Shown here: one piece after another, positions 24,435 through 33,364 of the stretch
Position numbering within the stretch: position 1 is the stretch's first letter
Layout: each line of letters starts with the position of its first letter
From: Armatimonadetes bacterium UBA1398
Lineage (GTDB): Bacteria; Armatimonadota; Zipacnadia; UBA1398
Length of the DNA: 64,000 nucleotides
Assembly (NCBI GenBank): GCA_002305165.1
Contig: DBQI01000065.1
Span: forward strand, 109,707 to 173,706
Direction: 5' to 3'
Program-made: the position numbers and the translations under genes
The notes under the pieces: model-generated
What the model was told of the DNA's origin: nothing
The model's input: the letters and a program-made list of their open reading frames with translations, nothing else
Database searches by the model: none

Positions 24435-25472
24435 ATGAGCTATCAGCGCGGCTGGGACGCCATCCACCTCCGAATGCCCGACACCATTCCCCACACGGAG
24501 TACTGCTCGCACCCTCGGCTCGTGAAGGCGGTCGTAGGTGTCGATCCACGGGAGGATCCCTCCGCGTGGCGGCGGTTCTACGACGCGACGAACTACGATC
24601 TGCTCTGGAGCACCGACGACGGCCCGGGTTGGGTGGGTCCCACCACGAACATGGGCCACGCGGTGTTCCAAGAGGGCGGGACGGACTACGATGCCGACAT
24701 CTCGTGCCCCTTCGCCGACGCGGACGAGGTTCTCGCCTTTCGGCCGGATGAGGTCTACGGCGTGCCCGATGTGGACGAGCGCGCCGTTTACTTCCAGGAG
24801 CGCTGGGATGCGGCCCAAGCCGCCTACCCCAACCAGATCTACACGGGCGGCTACTACAAGACGGTGTTCTCCGCCTGTATCGCCGCCTTCGGCTGGGACC
24901 TGTTCCTCACGGCGGGAGGCATGGATCCCCAAGGCTTCGACGCGGTGCTGGAGGGGTTCTACCGTATCTCCGAAGCTAACTTCCGCGCCTGGGCCAAGAC
25001 CACGGCGCCGGTGTTCATCTGCCACGATGACATCGTGTGGACGAGCGGCCCCGTGTTCCGGCCCGAGTGGTACCGGCAGTACGTCTTCCCGCGGTACGAG
25101 CGGCTGTGGGACATCCTGAAGTCGGCGGGGAAGAAGGTCCTCTTCTGCTCCGACGGCGACTTCACGCCCTTCGTGCATGACCTGGCGGCGGCGGGGGCCG
25201 ATGGGTTCATCTTCGAGCCCCTCACCGACCTGGAACTCATCGTGCGGGAGTACGGCGAGTCCAAGGTCATCATCGGCAACGTGGACACTCGGGCCCTGAC
25301 CTTCGGCGGTTCCGCCGAGGTGCGGGCAGAGGTCGAGCGTTGCTGGGAGCTGGGGCGGCGCTGCCCCGGTTACTTCTTCGCCGTGGGCAACCACATCCCC
25401 CACAACGTGCCCGTGGAGAACGCGCTTCTCTACCTCCAGCTCATCGAGGACTACGGCACGCGCCGGTCCTGA
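24435..25472 (+). CDS. Uroporphyrinogen decarboxylase (URO-D) family protein
   Basis: A 345-residue member of the URO-D superfamily, which includes HemE and the corrinoid methyltransferases MtaA/CmuA. Visible are a TIM-barrel pattern and blocks such as PVFICHDDIVWTSGP, KKVLFCSDGDFTPFVHDL, GADGFIFEPLTDLELI and YFFAVGNHIPHNVPVENALL. The N-terminal arginine-rich motif of true HemE is absent, and no other haem gene is nearby. It probably acts on another substrate, perhaps methyl transfer or a carbohydrate-linked step. Ordinary length; ATG start at 24435 with GGAGG some bases upstream. Confidence 0.82.
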   Translation: MSYQRGWDAIHLRMPDTIPHTEYCSHPRLVKAVVGVDPREDPSAWRRFYDATNYDLLWSTDDGPGWVGPTTNMGHAVFQEGGTDYDADISCPFADADEVLAFRPDEVYGVPDVDERAVYFQERWDAAQAAYPNQIYTGGYYKTVFSACIAAFGWDLFLTAGGMDPQGFDAVLEGFYRISEANFRAWAKTTAPVFICHDDIVWTSGPVFRPEWYRQYVFPRYERLWDILKSAGKKVLFCSDGDFTPFVHDLAAAGADGFIFEPLTDLELIVREYGESKVIIGNVDTRALTFGGSAEVRAEVERCWELGRRCPGYFFAVGNHIPHNVPVENALLYLQLIEDYGTRRS

Positions 25473-25904
25473 CGTCATCCTCCTTTCCGAGATTCGAGAC
25501 GCATCACGATATCGAGTGATGAAACTGCGCCTTTCGGCGTGGCGGGCGTCCGCAGGGGTCCCCTCCAGACACGCGCGCCTTATATAAGTACAGAGGCACC
25601 TTTCGCAAAAACGGAGGCTCGAAAAGGCCACTTTGACAGGCCTCTAAGGCTTGGGGCCCAAGGGCTAGAGACCTATTTTTGGCAAACGACGTGTTTTGTG
25701 ACAAGTGAAGCCCATCGACCGGTTTTCGGCAAAAACCGGAAGTGACACTGTAAACAGGGCGATTTCGCGAAATGAATCAGCCGCGGTGGCCGCCCGTTGG
25801 CTCGGGCAGGAGTTGGTCGCGGCTACCTGACAGGTATCGGCTCTCGTTGGCTCGAATATATAGGGAGAGTGAAGGTTAGCATCACTCCAGGGAGGGATGA
25901 AGCG
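25473..25904. repeat. Repeat-bearing, AT-richer intergenic spacer
   Basis: A 432-base gap with visibly lower GC than its surroundings. It holds a hairpin catcac/gtgatg near 25504-25523, and gggcgtccgcaggggtcccc near 25546, which resembles a dispersed repeat (its minus-strand translation gives the G-G-D-P-C-G-R-P-P peptide I associate with spurious frames in many genomes). There are three related tttcg-caaaaac-gga motifs (near 25608, 25675 and 25720), the last inside a stem ccggtttt/aaaaccgg, and a 12-bp palindrome atttcgcgaaat near 25763. A TATATA at 25857-25862 may belong to the promoter of the next gene. No gene was found. Confidence 0.5.
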
Positions 25905-26633
25905 GTGAGCACCCCAGAGCTCGACCTCGAACTGGCCGAGACGCTTCTGAACTGGGACACCATGTCCCACGCTCACGGGGCGAACGCGCCTCCCGCGCTT
26001 CGAACGATGACGGTGACGCGGCGCGAGGCGCTGATCGCGCGGGTTCGGGCCGTCCAGTCGGTAGCTCATGCGTACGTGGAGGCGCGGACCCAGCCCGGCC
26101 AGGACGAGGGAGCGCCGCTGTCGCTACGGATCACCGAGACCGACCGACAGGTCTTCAACCGGCTCCTCCGTCCGTCGCGCCCCGCCCACTACCAGCTCGG
26201 CAACCAGGGTGGCCGCTCTACCGTGCAGCGGGTGGAGCAAGAGAACCTGAACCCGCCGGCGCACCAGCAGGTCGTCGGGTTCGCCCATCTGATCCTCGCG
26301 GCGCTGCGGGGCGAGCAGTGCGACATCGTGCGGTGCGGGAACCCGAAGTGCGACGCGGGGGCGCACAAACGCGCGAAGCTCTTCCTGAGGTCGCTCGACA
26401 AGCGTGCGGTAACCCGTTACTGCTGCCCGGAGTGCCGCAAGCAGGCCAAGGAGCTGGAGGAGAAGGCGGAGGCGAAGGAGAGCCGGAGGCGTGGCCGACC
26501 GCGAGCCGCCGCGGCTCGGAAGGCGGCCTCGGAAGAGGAGTCCGCCGCGGCCAAGCCTGAAGCCAAGCCCGCAGCCAAGGCGAGCGCGACGAAGAAGGCG
26601 AAGGCGAAAGGACAAGGGGCCGCGACGGAGTAG
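25905..26633 (+). CDS. Zinc-ribbon protein with lysine/alanine-rich H1-like tail
   Basis: A 242-residue protein not matched to a named family. Residues 1-130 are helical. Residues about 135-175 carry a four-cysteine zinc ribbon: CGNPKC, then about 24 residues, then CCPECRKQAKEL. This is reminiscent of the CGNR zinc finger. The last 70 residues are strongly basic and Ala-rich (for example KPEAKPAAKASATKKAKAKG), like bacterial histone-H1-type tails, suggesting DNA or RNA binding. GTG at 25905 has GGAGG nine bases upstream. An in-frame reading from 25797 exists but lacks a site. Function unknown; nucleic-acid binding is inferred. Confidence 0.6.
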   Translation: MSTPELDLELAETLLNWDTMSHAHGANAPPALRTMTVTRREALIARVRAVQSVAHAYVEARTQPGQDEGAPLSLRITETDRQVFNRLLRPSRPAHYQLGNQGGRSTVQRVEQENLNPPAHQQVVGFAHLILAALRGEQCDIVRCGNPKCDAGAHKRAKLFLRSLDKRAVTRYCCPECRKQAKELEEKAEAKESRRRGRPRAAAARKAASEEESAAAKPEAKPAAKASATKKAKAKGQGAATE

Positions 26634-26881
26634 TTCGTGTGGGTTTCGTCTGCTCGCGCCCGGCCCATTCAAGGGGTCGGTTTTGTGGTGTGCCCCCGTT
26701 CGCGCGTGACCTATAGGCCGCCGCCGCGTCCGGAGCCAACGGGACGCTGAAGGGGCGGCTTCGCGGCAGGTGTAGCGCGGAACGGCGACAACTAGCGGAA
26801 TGGCTATGCTCGTATTCCCTCGTGGGGACGCTTGGCGACCCCTTCTTGGGTGCGACCCAAACCGATCGGAGGTACGCAGGT

Positions 26882-27328
26882 ATGACCCTCGCCCTGACCA
26901 GCGCCATGGATTGGCTGCGGTTCCGGATCTCCCTCGCCGCGCCGCCGCCACCCCCGCCCCCACCGCCGCCCCCACCCCCCGGCGGTGGAGGGTACTCGGC
27001 CCCGCCGCCTCCTCCGGGGGCGCCGCCACCGCCCGGCACGACCCCGCCGCCCGTGTATGGGGGCGGGGGGATGAACGAGCAGGCGCCCAATGCGGTGACG
27101 ATGCTCATCCTCGCCATACTCGGTTACGTAGTCTGCGCGCCTTGCGCCTGGGTCGCCTTCTTCATGGCGAGGGGCGCGAAGATGCAGTACCCGAACTGCG
27201 GGATGACGAAGGCCGCCTACTGGCTCGGCTTGATCAACCTGATCCTCGCCGCCGTCGGTATCGCGATCTACTGCGTCATCTTCGTGATCATGGGCGCCAG
27301 CGGGGTCCTCAGCTCGGCGTCGCCCTAG
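26882..27328 (+). CDS. Proline-rich two-helix membrane protein (paralogue 1)
   Basis: 148 residues. A short N-terminal helix is followed by an uninterrupted run of 13 prolines and a Pro/Gly-rich stretch (about residues 20-62). Two membrane helices then flank a conserved loop MQYPNCGMTKAAYWLG. The layout, disordered Pro/Gly segment plus two helices, resembles DUF4190/CD225-like small membrane proteins; function is unknown. ATG at 26882 follows GGAGG. The next gene is a clear paralogue (MNEQ-PNAV start of the first helix, YPNCGMTKAAYWLGL loop), so a tandem gene duplication occurred. Confidence 0.75.
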   Translation: MTLALTSAMDWLRFRISLAAPPPPPPPPPPPPPGGGGYSAPPPPPGAPPPPGTTPPPVYGGGGMNEQAPNAVTMLILAILGYVVCAPCAWVAFFMARGAKMQYPNCGMTKAAYWLGLINLILAAVGIAIYCVIFVIMGASGVLSSASP

Positions 27329-27426
27329 ACGCAGGGGTGGCAAGGCTAGCAGACTCGCGGGAGGCAGGCGCGGCCCGCCTCCCGCTCTCTAGCGGTCTCG
27401 GCCGTTGGGATGGGAGGTAGGCCGCC

Positions 27427-27834
27427 ATAAGCGCCCTCGCTCTCAGCTTGGCGGACGCCCTGAGGCGCGGCGTCCACCTCTATGCGCCGCCGCCTCCGCC
27501 GCCCTCGTACCCGCCCTCCTACGTCCCCCCACCGGGGACGACGCCGCCGCCCGCCTACCGAGGTGGGGGCATGAACGAGCAGCACCCCAACGCGGTGCTG
27601 ATGCTCATCCTCGCCATCCTCGGCATCACCGGCATGCTGACGCACATCCCGGGCATCGTCGCCTTCTTCATGGCGAAGAACGCGCTCACCCAGTACCCCA
27701 ACTGCGGGATGACGAAGGCGGCCTACTGGCTGGGCCTCGTGTGCGTCATCCTGATGTCCCTCGCCCTCGTGGCCGTCTGCATCTACTTCGTGTTCATCGC
27801 CCTGGTATTCGGGGGGATCATGGCGGGGGCATGA
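27427..27834 (+). CDS. Proline-rich two-helix membrane protein (paralogue 2), apparent ATA start
   Basis: Paralogue of the preceding gene: Pro-rich segment, MNEQHPNAVLMLILAILGI helix, YPNCGMTKAAYWLGL loop, second helix. Aligned on the paralogue, translation should begin at 27427, where the codon is ATA, nine bases after a good GGGAGG site (27412-27417). The seven following codons match paralogue 1 (S-A-L-A-L-S-L versus T-L-A-L-T-S-A). The first conventional start codon in frame is TTG at 27448, too far from that site for strong initiation. Either ATA is used, or the TTG is used at low efficiency. Function unknown. Confidence 0.68.
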   Translation: MSALALSLADALRRGVHLYAPPPPPPSYPPSYVPPPGTTPPPAYRGGGMNEQHPNAVLMLILAILGITGMLTHIPGIVAFFMAKNALTQYPNCGMTKAAYWLGLVCVILMSLALVAVCIYFVFIALVFGGIMAGA

Positions 27835-27977
27835 TGGGCGCATCGCCTTAGCGGCGGCCGGCCCCTCGCCTCCTCCACCCCCGGCGCCCTAGTTCAAGCC
27901 CGCGAGTTCTCGCGGCTGCCAGGTATTAGCCCCGCCACAGCGAAGTGGGCGTCCATCAATGCCGAGGAGGCCCTACC

Positions 27978-28763
27978 ATGAAGTGGACCACACTGGCGAT
28001 GTTCGCGATACCCCTGGTGGTCGCCGGCGTCGCCCTCGCCCAGCGAGAACTGGAGCCCGCCGACGAGCTGCCCGAGCCGCCTGCGGGGATGAAGTGGGAG
28101 CTGGTCTGGAACGACGAGTTCGATGGCGATGAGCTGGACACGACCAAGTGGGAGATCCCCGCGGCCTACGCCCGGCGGGATGGCTGGTGGCGGCCCGACG
28201 CGATCAGCCTCACGGGCAACGGGGAACTGATCATCAACTGCTTCCAGGACGGCGATGAGTTCGTCGACGGCTGCGTGCGGACTCGGGGCAAGTACGAGAA
28301 GGCGAAGGGGTACTTCGTGGCCCGGGTGATGCTCCAGCGGAGCGTGGGGCACTGGTCGGCCTTCTGGCTCTACAACGCGTGCCAAGGGAATCTCGGCGAG
28401 GGCGCCGTCAACGGCGCGGAGATCGACATCTTCGAGAAGTTCTCGCTCGACGATCAAGTCAACCATGCCATCCACTGGGACGGCTATGGCGACGAGCACA
28501 TGTCGGCGGGGTGGATCTCGCGTGTCCCGGATCTGACGGACGGATGGCACACCTACGGCCTGTGGTGGTCGGATGACGCCTACATCTTCTATGTGGACGG
28601 CAAGGAGGTATGGCGGACGAGCGACGGCGGCATCTGCGAGGAGCCGCTCTACATCAAACTGAGCGACGAGATCGGCACCTGGGCGGGCGACATCAAGGAG
28701 GCCGATCTGCCGGACCCGTTCTATGTCGACTATGTGCGGGTCTACGACCTGACGGAGGAGTGA
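27978..28763 (+). CDS. Secreted glycoside hydrolase family 16 protein
   Basis: A 261-residue exported enzyme. The signal peptide ends near GVALAQ. The GH16 jelly-roll shows WELVWNDEFDGDELDTTKW at its start, YFVARVMLQ, and the catalytic E-x-D-x-x-E motif in GAEIDIFEKF (nucleophile and acid/base glutamates). The end VDYVRVYDLT is typical of the family. GH16 members cleave beta-1,3/1,4-glucans, agars or carrageenans; the precise substrate cannot be read from this. ATG at 27978 follows AGGAGG. Confidence 0.92.
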   Translation: MKWTTLAMFAIPLVVAGVALAQRELEPADELPEPPAGMKWELVWNDEFDGDELDTTKWEIPAAYARRDGWWRPDAISLTGNGELIINCFQDGDEFVDGCVRTRGKYEKAKGYFVARVMLQRSVGHWSAFWLYNACQGNLGEGAVNGAEIDIFEKFSLDDQVNHAIHWDGYGDEHMSAGWISRVPDLTDGWHTYGLWWSDDAYIFYVDGKEVWRTSDGGICEEPLYIKLSDEIGTWAGDIKEADLPDPFYVDYVRVYDLTEE

Positions 28764-28931
28764 GGGCGCCGGCGCCGTTGCGGAGGGTCGGCGGAACGGC
28801 CTCGGGCCTGTAATGGCCGGGGGACTGAGGGACACTGTATCGGTACAAACGCTGGGAAGCGGTGTCTATAGAGGCATAGTACGTGTCGCTTTATGGGATC
28901 GAGGCTGTCGCACGGCGTCGAGGGGGGATCC

Positions 28932-30467
28932 ATGATGTTCGGAAAGACACTCGCGAGGGGCGTCAAGGGCGCGGCGTTCGCGCTGATCTTAGCTGTCTGG
29001 TGCGCTATGGCGATGGGCCCGGGCGCTCAGGAGGTCGGGTCAATCGACCCGACGATCCAGCGAGCCAACGCGATGGGCCCGCGCGCTCAGGGGGCGGGGA
29101 CGGTGTGCCTCGCGCCTCCGGGCGCGCCTAAGGGGGAGGCGGTGTGGGAGTACCTGGAGTCCGAGCTCGAGGCCGAGCGGCTGGTGGCGGAGACGCTGGA
29201 CTCCGGGGTGCTGGTTCTGAGGCCGGCCATCGAGGCGGGCGATTCGATGCCCGAGAACCTGGGCCCAGGCCACCATCGGATAGCGACCACTCCCGCTCTC
29301 CCCGCGCTGCGAGCCTTGGGGCCTGAGCGCATGGCCCTGCTGGCAGAGGGCCGCACGGTTGACGTGACGGAGTTGCGCGCGGAACTGGAGCCCTTACTGC
29401 AAGTGCAGCCCCAGTGGGTGGAGCCGACCATGACCTCACCGCCCACCATGCTGTACCACGAAGAGGAGGTGTATGACCTCACCCTCCCCCGTGACCAGCT
29501 CCCTCCGGTGGCGCTCCGCACACTGAAGGATCAGGAGAACTGGACGCCGGTGTTGGGCCTCTCCGACCTGCTTCAAGCTAGCCAGCAGATCGCCCTCCGC
29601 GTAGATCCGACGCCTCGGATCGAGTGCACGACGCCGGCGGGAAGCCGGCTCACCGTGGACCTGATCCATCTTCCCGGGCCGTGGGCCGCGGTCGCCCTGG
29701 GGCCCACGCTCCCCTCGGGCGAGGTGACCACAGAGTGGCAGGACCGTGTCGAGCAGGGGCTGGGCCCTGATTACGATGGGCTGACGGCATGGAGCGCCCA
29801 CATGAGCGAGCGGTCGGACCCGCTGCCCGACGGCCTACCGCTGATACTCGAGGCCTTGGCGGCCACCGGGGAGGAGGTCGTCCTGGCCGATCTGGACGGG
29901 CTGACCCTGGACGACCTGCTGGGGGCTCTGCCGGGGGCCATCGGCGGGCTGACGGTAGAGCGCGAGTTGGCGGGGCACCGGATCCGCTCGACGGGCGGGC
30001 CCGTCCCATGGTCCGACGCGGTGGAGGCGGTGGTACGCGCCGGGTTCCTCCGGGCGCGCATCCTGGAGGACGGACCGACTCGGCTGGAGCGGGATCTCGA
30101 AGCCGCCAACGCTCCCTGGGTTGCCGCCGCCGAGGAGGCATGGTGGAGCACAGACCCGGAGATCGCCGCCGAACTCAGCGCCCTCCTGCCCGATCCGGCT
30201 CGCTATCCGTTGTGGGAGGATGTCGATGCGCCGATCGCTCCCTTTATTGAAGGCCATATTCTGCCAGCCGACCAGACGCCTAGTGACCTAGTGACCCTTA
30301 TGCGACAAGTCGATGATGACTATGTGAGCATGTGGCTTTCGACGTACGACGCGACGGCCCGCCTTCGCGTCGCGTGGGCGGTGACCGTGGGGCTGGTTGA
30401 TCCCGCAGCGGAGCCGAATGACCTGGGGTACCGAGACGCCCGGTTGGCGTGGACAGTGGTGTACTAG
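28932..30467 (+). CDS. Secreted protein of unknown function
   Basis: 511 residues beginning with an export signal (GVKGAAFALILAVWCAMA). Just after it is a short imperfect internal repeat, AMGPGAQEVGS and AMGPRAQGAGT, separated by 20 residues. The remainder is acidic and Leu/Pro-rich with no recognised domain or catalytic motif. ATG at 28932 has GAGGGGGG upstream. It is followed 58 bases later by another secreted unknown on the same strand, so the two may be functionally linked. Confidence 0.55.
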   Translation: MMFGKTLARGVKGAAFALILAVWCAMAMGPGAQEVGSIDPTIQRANAMGPRAQGAGTVCLAPPGAPKGEAVWEYLESELEAERLVAETLDSGVLVLRPAIEAGDSMPENLGPGHHRIATTPALPALRALGPERMALLAEGRTVDVTELRAELEPLLQVQPQWVEPTMTSPPTMLYHEEEVYDLTLPRDQLPPVALRTLKDQENWTPVLGLSDLLQASQQIALRVDPTPRIECTTPAGSRLTVDLIHLPGPWAAVALGPTLPSGEVTTEWQDRVEQGLGPDYDGLTAWSAHMSERSDPLPDGLPLILEALAATGEEVVLADLDGLTLDDLLGALPGAIGGLTVERELAGHRIRSTGGPVPWSDAVEAVVRAGFLRARILEDGPTRLERDLEAANAPWVAAAEEAWWSTDPEIAAELSALLPDPARYPLWEDVDAPIAPFIEGHILPADQTPSDLVTLMRQVDDDYVSMWLSTYDATARLRVAWAVTVGLVDPAAEPNDLGYRDARLAWTVVY

Positions 30468-30525
30468 GCAGGCTCTTGATGATGGCGGCCAGGCCCGCAA
30501 GCGGTGAGCGACAGGAGTGACGAAC

Positions 30526-31962
30526 ATGGCAGTTCGGCGTTCGCGCGCGTGTCTCAGAGTTCTCTGGGTTGTTCTTGTGATCGCCGTGCTCTGCCCCGCG
30601 CCCAGCATGGCCATTGACTTGGCGGAGACGATCAGGACGTGCCAGGGCCTGTCCCTCGCCGCCAAGGGCTGGGGGAGCGTGGAAGCGCCCGAGCCCTGGG
30701 GGGAGGGGCGGCCGGCCCATCAGCCGATCCAGGTTCCGGCAGCCACGCGCGCGCACGTCGTGGCCGACTGCCAGGGAGTGATTGCCGAGCTGTTCGTCGA
30801 AGAGCTGCGCCCGGACCCGTCCGCAGTCTCCATCACCCGCACCTCCACGCCCGGTCCAGAGGGCGGCAAGCTCTTCACGTGGCACCGGTACGAGTGGCAG
30901 TACCGGGCCAGCCTCGCTCTCGGGGGCGGCAAGACGGCGGACCTGGGCTGTGTTCTCCATCTGGAGGCCGACATGGCGACCTTCGTGGCCCGGGCGTCGA
31001 ACCCCCTTCCGGCACGCACTCTGGCTCGGGCGTGCGCACGGGCGCTCAACTGGCCGCCGGGGACGGCGGGCACCGGGAAGATGACGGAACGCGAGCATAA
31101 GGGCGGCGTGCTGTGGACCCAGACGATGCACCCGTATCCCCGGGTCTTGGCCGAGGTGGACGGCGCCGTCTCCTGCAGCAATCGCTGGCCCGACTGCGTC
31201 GTGAGCTGGAGCGATGGGGAGTACTGGGTGATCGCCGTGTGCCTTCGGCCCGCCTATCACGTGGTGAGTGTGATAACGGTCAGCGAGCAGCCGCCCCTGA
31301 TCGAGCGCGCGGCAGAGCACCCGCTCACCACCAGGGTGATGCGGTACAGTTCGCCCCGCAAGCCCGCCACCACGTACACGGGCTTGGTCGACGCCAAGCA
31401 GGCGCGGAAGCACGTTGCCACCGTGGCGCAGATCAAACAGCCTGAGGGGGTGACCTTCGCGCCCCGCGTGCCCGAGGGCCAGTCGCTGCCCACCGTGGAC
31501 TCGCCGCCCCAGGGGCTCACCCGACTGCTGCCCGGGCTCGCTGGCCCCTGCGTAGCCTGGAAGGTCGGCGACACGCTGGTGGGGATCGTCCAGCAGACCG
31601 ACGACAGCAATGAAGGCTCTGATCTGCCCATGGTGCTGTGGACCATGCGGGCGGATCGCATCGCCAGCCTGACATGGTTGTCGGATCTGCGGGCGCCCGA
31701 CCCGTCGGAGCGGGCACAGCTCACCCCGTATCGCGTGTATGCCCAAGGCGCGCAAGCGTTGCGCGAGATGCTCGGGTGGCCCGGGGACGCCCTGCTGCGG
31801 CTGCCGCTCGACAGCGAGCCGCTGCCTGACTACTGGCTCCGCCTGAGTCCGAAGGGCGACACGCTGGTCGGTATCGAGGCTCCAGAACGGCTGGACCAGA
31901 GCCAGTGGGGCCGGTGCACCATCTATGCCCACCCGGTGATGCTGCACATGATGTTCCGGTAG
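30526..31962 (+). CDS. Secreted protein of unknown function
   Basis: 478 residues with a signal peptide (VLWVVLVIAVLCPAPSMA). Predominantly beta/alpha with WSDGEYWVIAVCLRPAYHVV-like strands and several tryptophans; no family recognised and no membrane segment after the signal. ATG at 30526, with AGGAG at 30513-30517. It ends 28 bases before the stop of the convergent sulfatase gene, with a GC hairpin covering the junction. Confidence 0.6.
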   Translation: MAVRRSRACLRVLWVVLVIAVLCPAPSMAIDLAETIRTCQGLSLAAKGWGSVEAPEPWGEGRPAHQPIQVPAATRAHVVADCQGVIAELFVEELRPDPSAVSITRTSTPGPEGGKLFTWHRYEWQYRASLALGGGKTADLGCVLHLEADMATFVARASNPLPARTLARACARALNWPPGTAGTGKMTEREHKGGVLWTQTMHPYPRVLAEVDGAVSCSNRWPDCVVSWSDGEYWVIAVCLRPAYHVVSVITVSEQPPLIERAAEHPLTTRVMRYSSPRKPATTYTGLVDAKQARKHVATVAQIKQPEGVTFAPRVPEGQSLPTVDSPPQGLTRLLPGLAGPCVAWKVGDTLVGIVQQTDDSNEGSDLPMVLWTMRADRIASLTWLSDLRAPDPSERAQLTPYRVYAQGAQALREMLGWPGDALLRLPLDSEPLPDYWLRLSPKGDTLVGIEAPERLDQSQWGRCTIYAHPVMLHMMFR

Positions 31963-31981
31963 GCCATGGCTGGCGGAGGGG

Positions 31982-32000
31982 GGCCGGCGATCAGCCGGCC
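31982..32000. terminator. Bidirectional GC hairpin between convergent genes
   Basis: ggccggc (31982-31988), loop gatca, gccggcc (31994-32000). It lies 20 bases past the stop of the + strand gene and includes the stop codon of the sulfatase on the other strand. No T-run, so termination would be inefficient or Rho-dependent. Confidence 0.35.
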
Positions 32001-33364
32001 GGCGTCAGTTCGGGATGCTCGAGGAGCCGATCCCACTCCTCGAGCATCCGCCGGTGGTCGGCGATGACGTCCTCCCTGCCGCCCTCGGCCGCGAGGTTCA
32101 GCTGCTCGCCGGCGTCGGCGCGCATGTCGAAGAGCTGCTCGGTGGGGCTGCCCTCGTAGGTGATCCACTTGTAGTCGGGAGTGCGGACCATGCGGCCGCG
32201 CCTGTGGGCTTCGCTGACGAGGTACTCGCGCCACGGGGTCTCGCGTCCCTCGAGGATGGGCCGGAGGCTGCGGCCTCTGGCCTTGGGTGGCGCGTCGATG
32301 CCGGCGAAGTCGCATAGGGTGGGCGCGAGGTCGAGACCGGACACGAGGTGCTCGTCATCCTGCAGCCCGCGCTCGACGCGCTCGGGGAAGCGCACGATGA
32401 ACGGCACGTGTGCCGCCTCCTCGTAGAAGAACATCTTGGAGAACATCCGGTGGCGCCCCATGCCGTCCCCGTGATCGGAGCTGAAGACGAGGAGGGTGTT
32501 GTCGGCGAAGGGGGAGTCATCCAGGGCGTCGATGACCCGGCCGATGTGGGCGTCGACCATCTCCACATGGCGGGCATAGGCCCAGCGGTAGTAGCGCCAC
32601 TGCCAGGGTTTCCATTGGGCCATGTGGAGCGCCGCGCCGGAGTCGCGCCAGTGCTGGCGGAAGAACTCGGGCTCTCGGGGGTCGTAGGCCCAGTTGTCGT
32701 AGAGGGGCGGGAGCTCCTCGTCGGCGACGCCGTACGGGCACTCCTCTAGGGGCAGGGTGTTCCTGAACAGCCAGTAGCAGATGTCGTGGGGCTGGAGGAA
32801 GCCGATGTTGAGGAAGAAGGGCTTGTCGCCGCCGGCGTTGCGGAGGAATCCCTCGGCGGCACGGGCAATGGCGGCGTCGCCGTGCTCGCCGATGCCGTGG
32901 CCCTCGGTGAGGACGTCGAAGCTCTCGCGGACGTTCCGGCCCGTGACGTGCCACTTGCCGACGTAGACGGAGCGGTAGCCGTTGGCGCGGAACCACTGGC
33001 CCAGGTCGGGGATGTCGCGCAGGAGGGGCCAGCGGTCGTTCATGATGACGCCGTTCTCGGTGGAGGGGCGACCCGTGTACCAGCAGGCGCGCGAGGGGCA
33101 GCAGACGGGGTTGGCGGAGTAGGAGCGGCGGAAGTCCACGCCCTCGGAGACGAGGCGGTCGAGGTTGGGGGTGCTGAGGAACTCGTCGCCGTGGGCGGAG
33201 AGGGCGCCGCCGTACTGCTGGTCGGTGTGGATGAAGACGATGTTCGGCCCCTTGCCGGGCCCGAGGCTCGAGGCGAAGGCCTTGGCGGCGGCACAGCCCG
33301 CGCTCGCGGCGCCGAAGGCCTTGCCGAAGAAGTCGCGGCGCGAGACGCTCTTACGGCCCTTCAC
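31991..33364 (-). CDS. Sulfatase with twin-arginine signal
   Basis: 457-residue type I sulfatase of the alkaline-phosphatase superfamily. The N terminus has a twin-arginine signal (SRRDFFGKAFGAASAG). The formylglycine site C-x-P-S-R is in SANPVCCPSRACWYTG. Metal and active-site blocks IVFIHTDQQ, SSDHGDGMGRHRM and the C-terminal GSPTEQLFDM are clear. Such exported sulfatases remove sulfate from polysaccharides. A maturation (FGE or anSME) gene is not in the window. GTG start at 33364 overlaps the previous stop by 4 bases (GTGA), so it is coupled to the unknown gene upstream. Confidence 0.93.
   Translation of the reverse strand: MKGRKSVSRRDFFGKAFGAASAGCAAAKAFASSLGPGKGPNIVFIHTDQQYGGALSAHGDEFLSTPNLDRLVSEGVDFRRSYSANPVCCPSRACWYTGRPSTENGVIMNDRWPLLRDIPDLGQWFRANGYRSVYVGKWHVTGRNVRESFDVLTEGHGIGEHGDAAIARAAEGFLRNAGGDKPFFLNIGFLQPHDICYWLFRNTLPLEECPYGVADEELPPLYDNWAYDPREPEFFRQHWRDSGAALHMAQWKPWQWRYYRWAYARHVEMVDAHIGRVIDALDDSPFADNTLLVFSSDHGDGMGRHRMFSKMFFYEEAAHVPFIVRFPERVERGLQDDEHLVSGLDLAPTLCDFAGIDAPPKARGRSLRPILEGRETPWREYLVSEAHRRGRMVRTPDYKWITYEGSPTEQLFDMRADAGEQLNLAAEGGREDVIADHRRMLEEWDRLLEHPELTPAG

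Noticed and set aside
24435..25472. Calling this gene hemE
   Set aside because: HemE N-terminal arginine motif absent and no haem-pathway neighbours; only the superfamily is supported.
25504..25704. 66-codon minus-strand frame in the 25.5-kb spacer
   Set aside because: Contains the peptide seen in translations of dispersed repeats; no ribosome-binding site.
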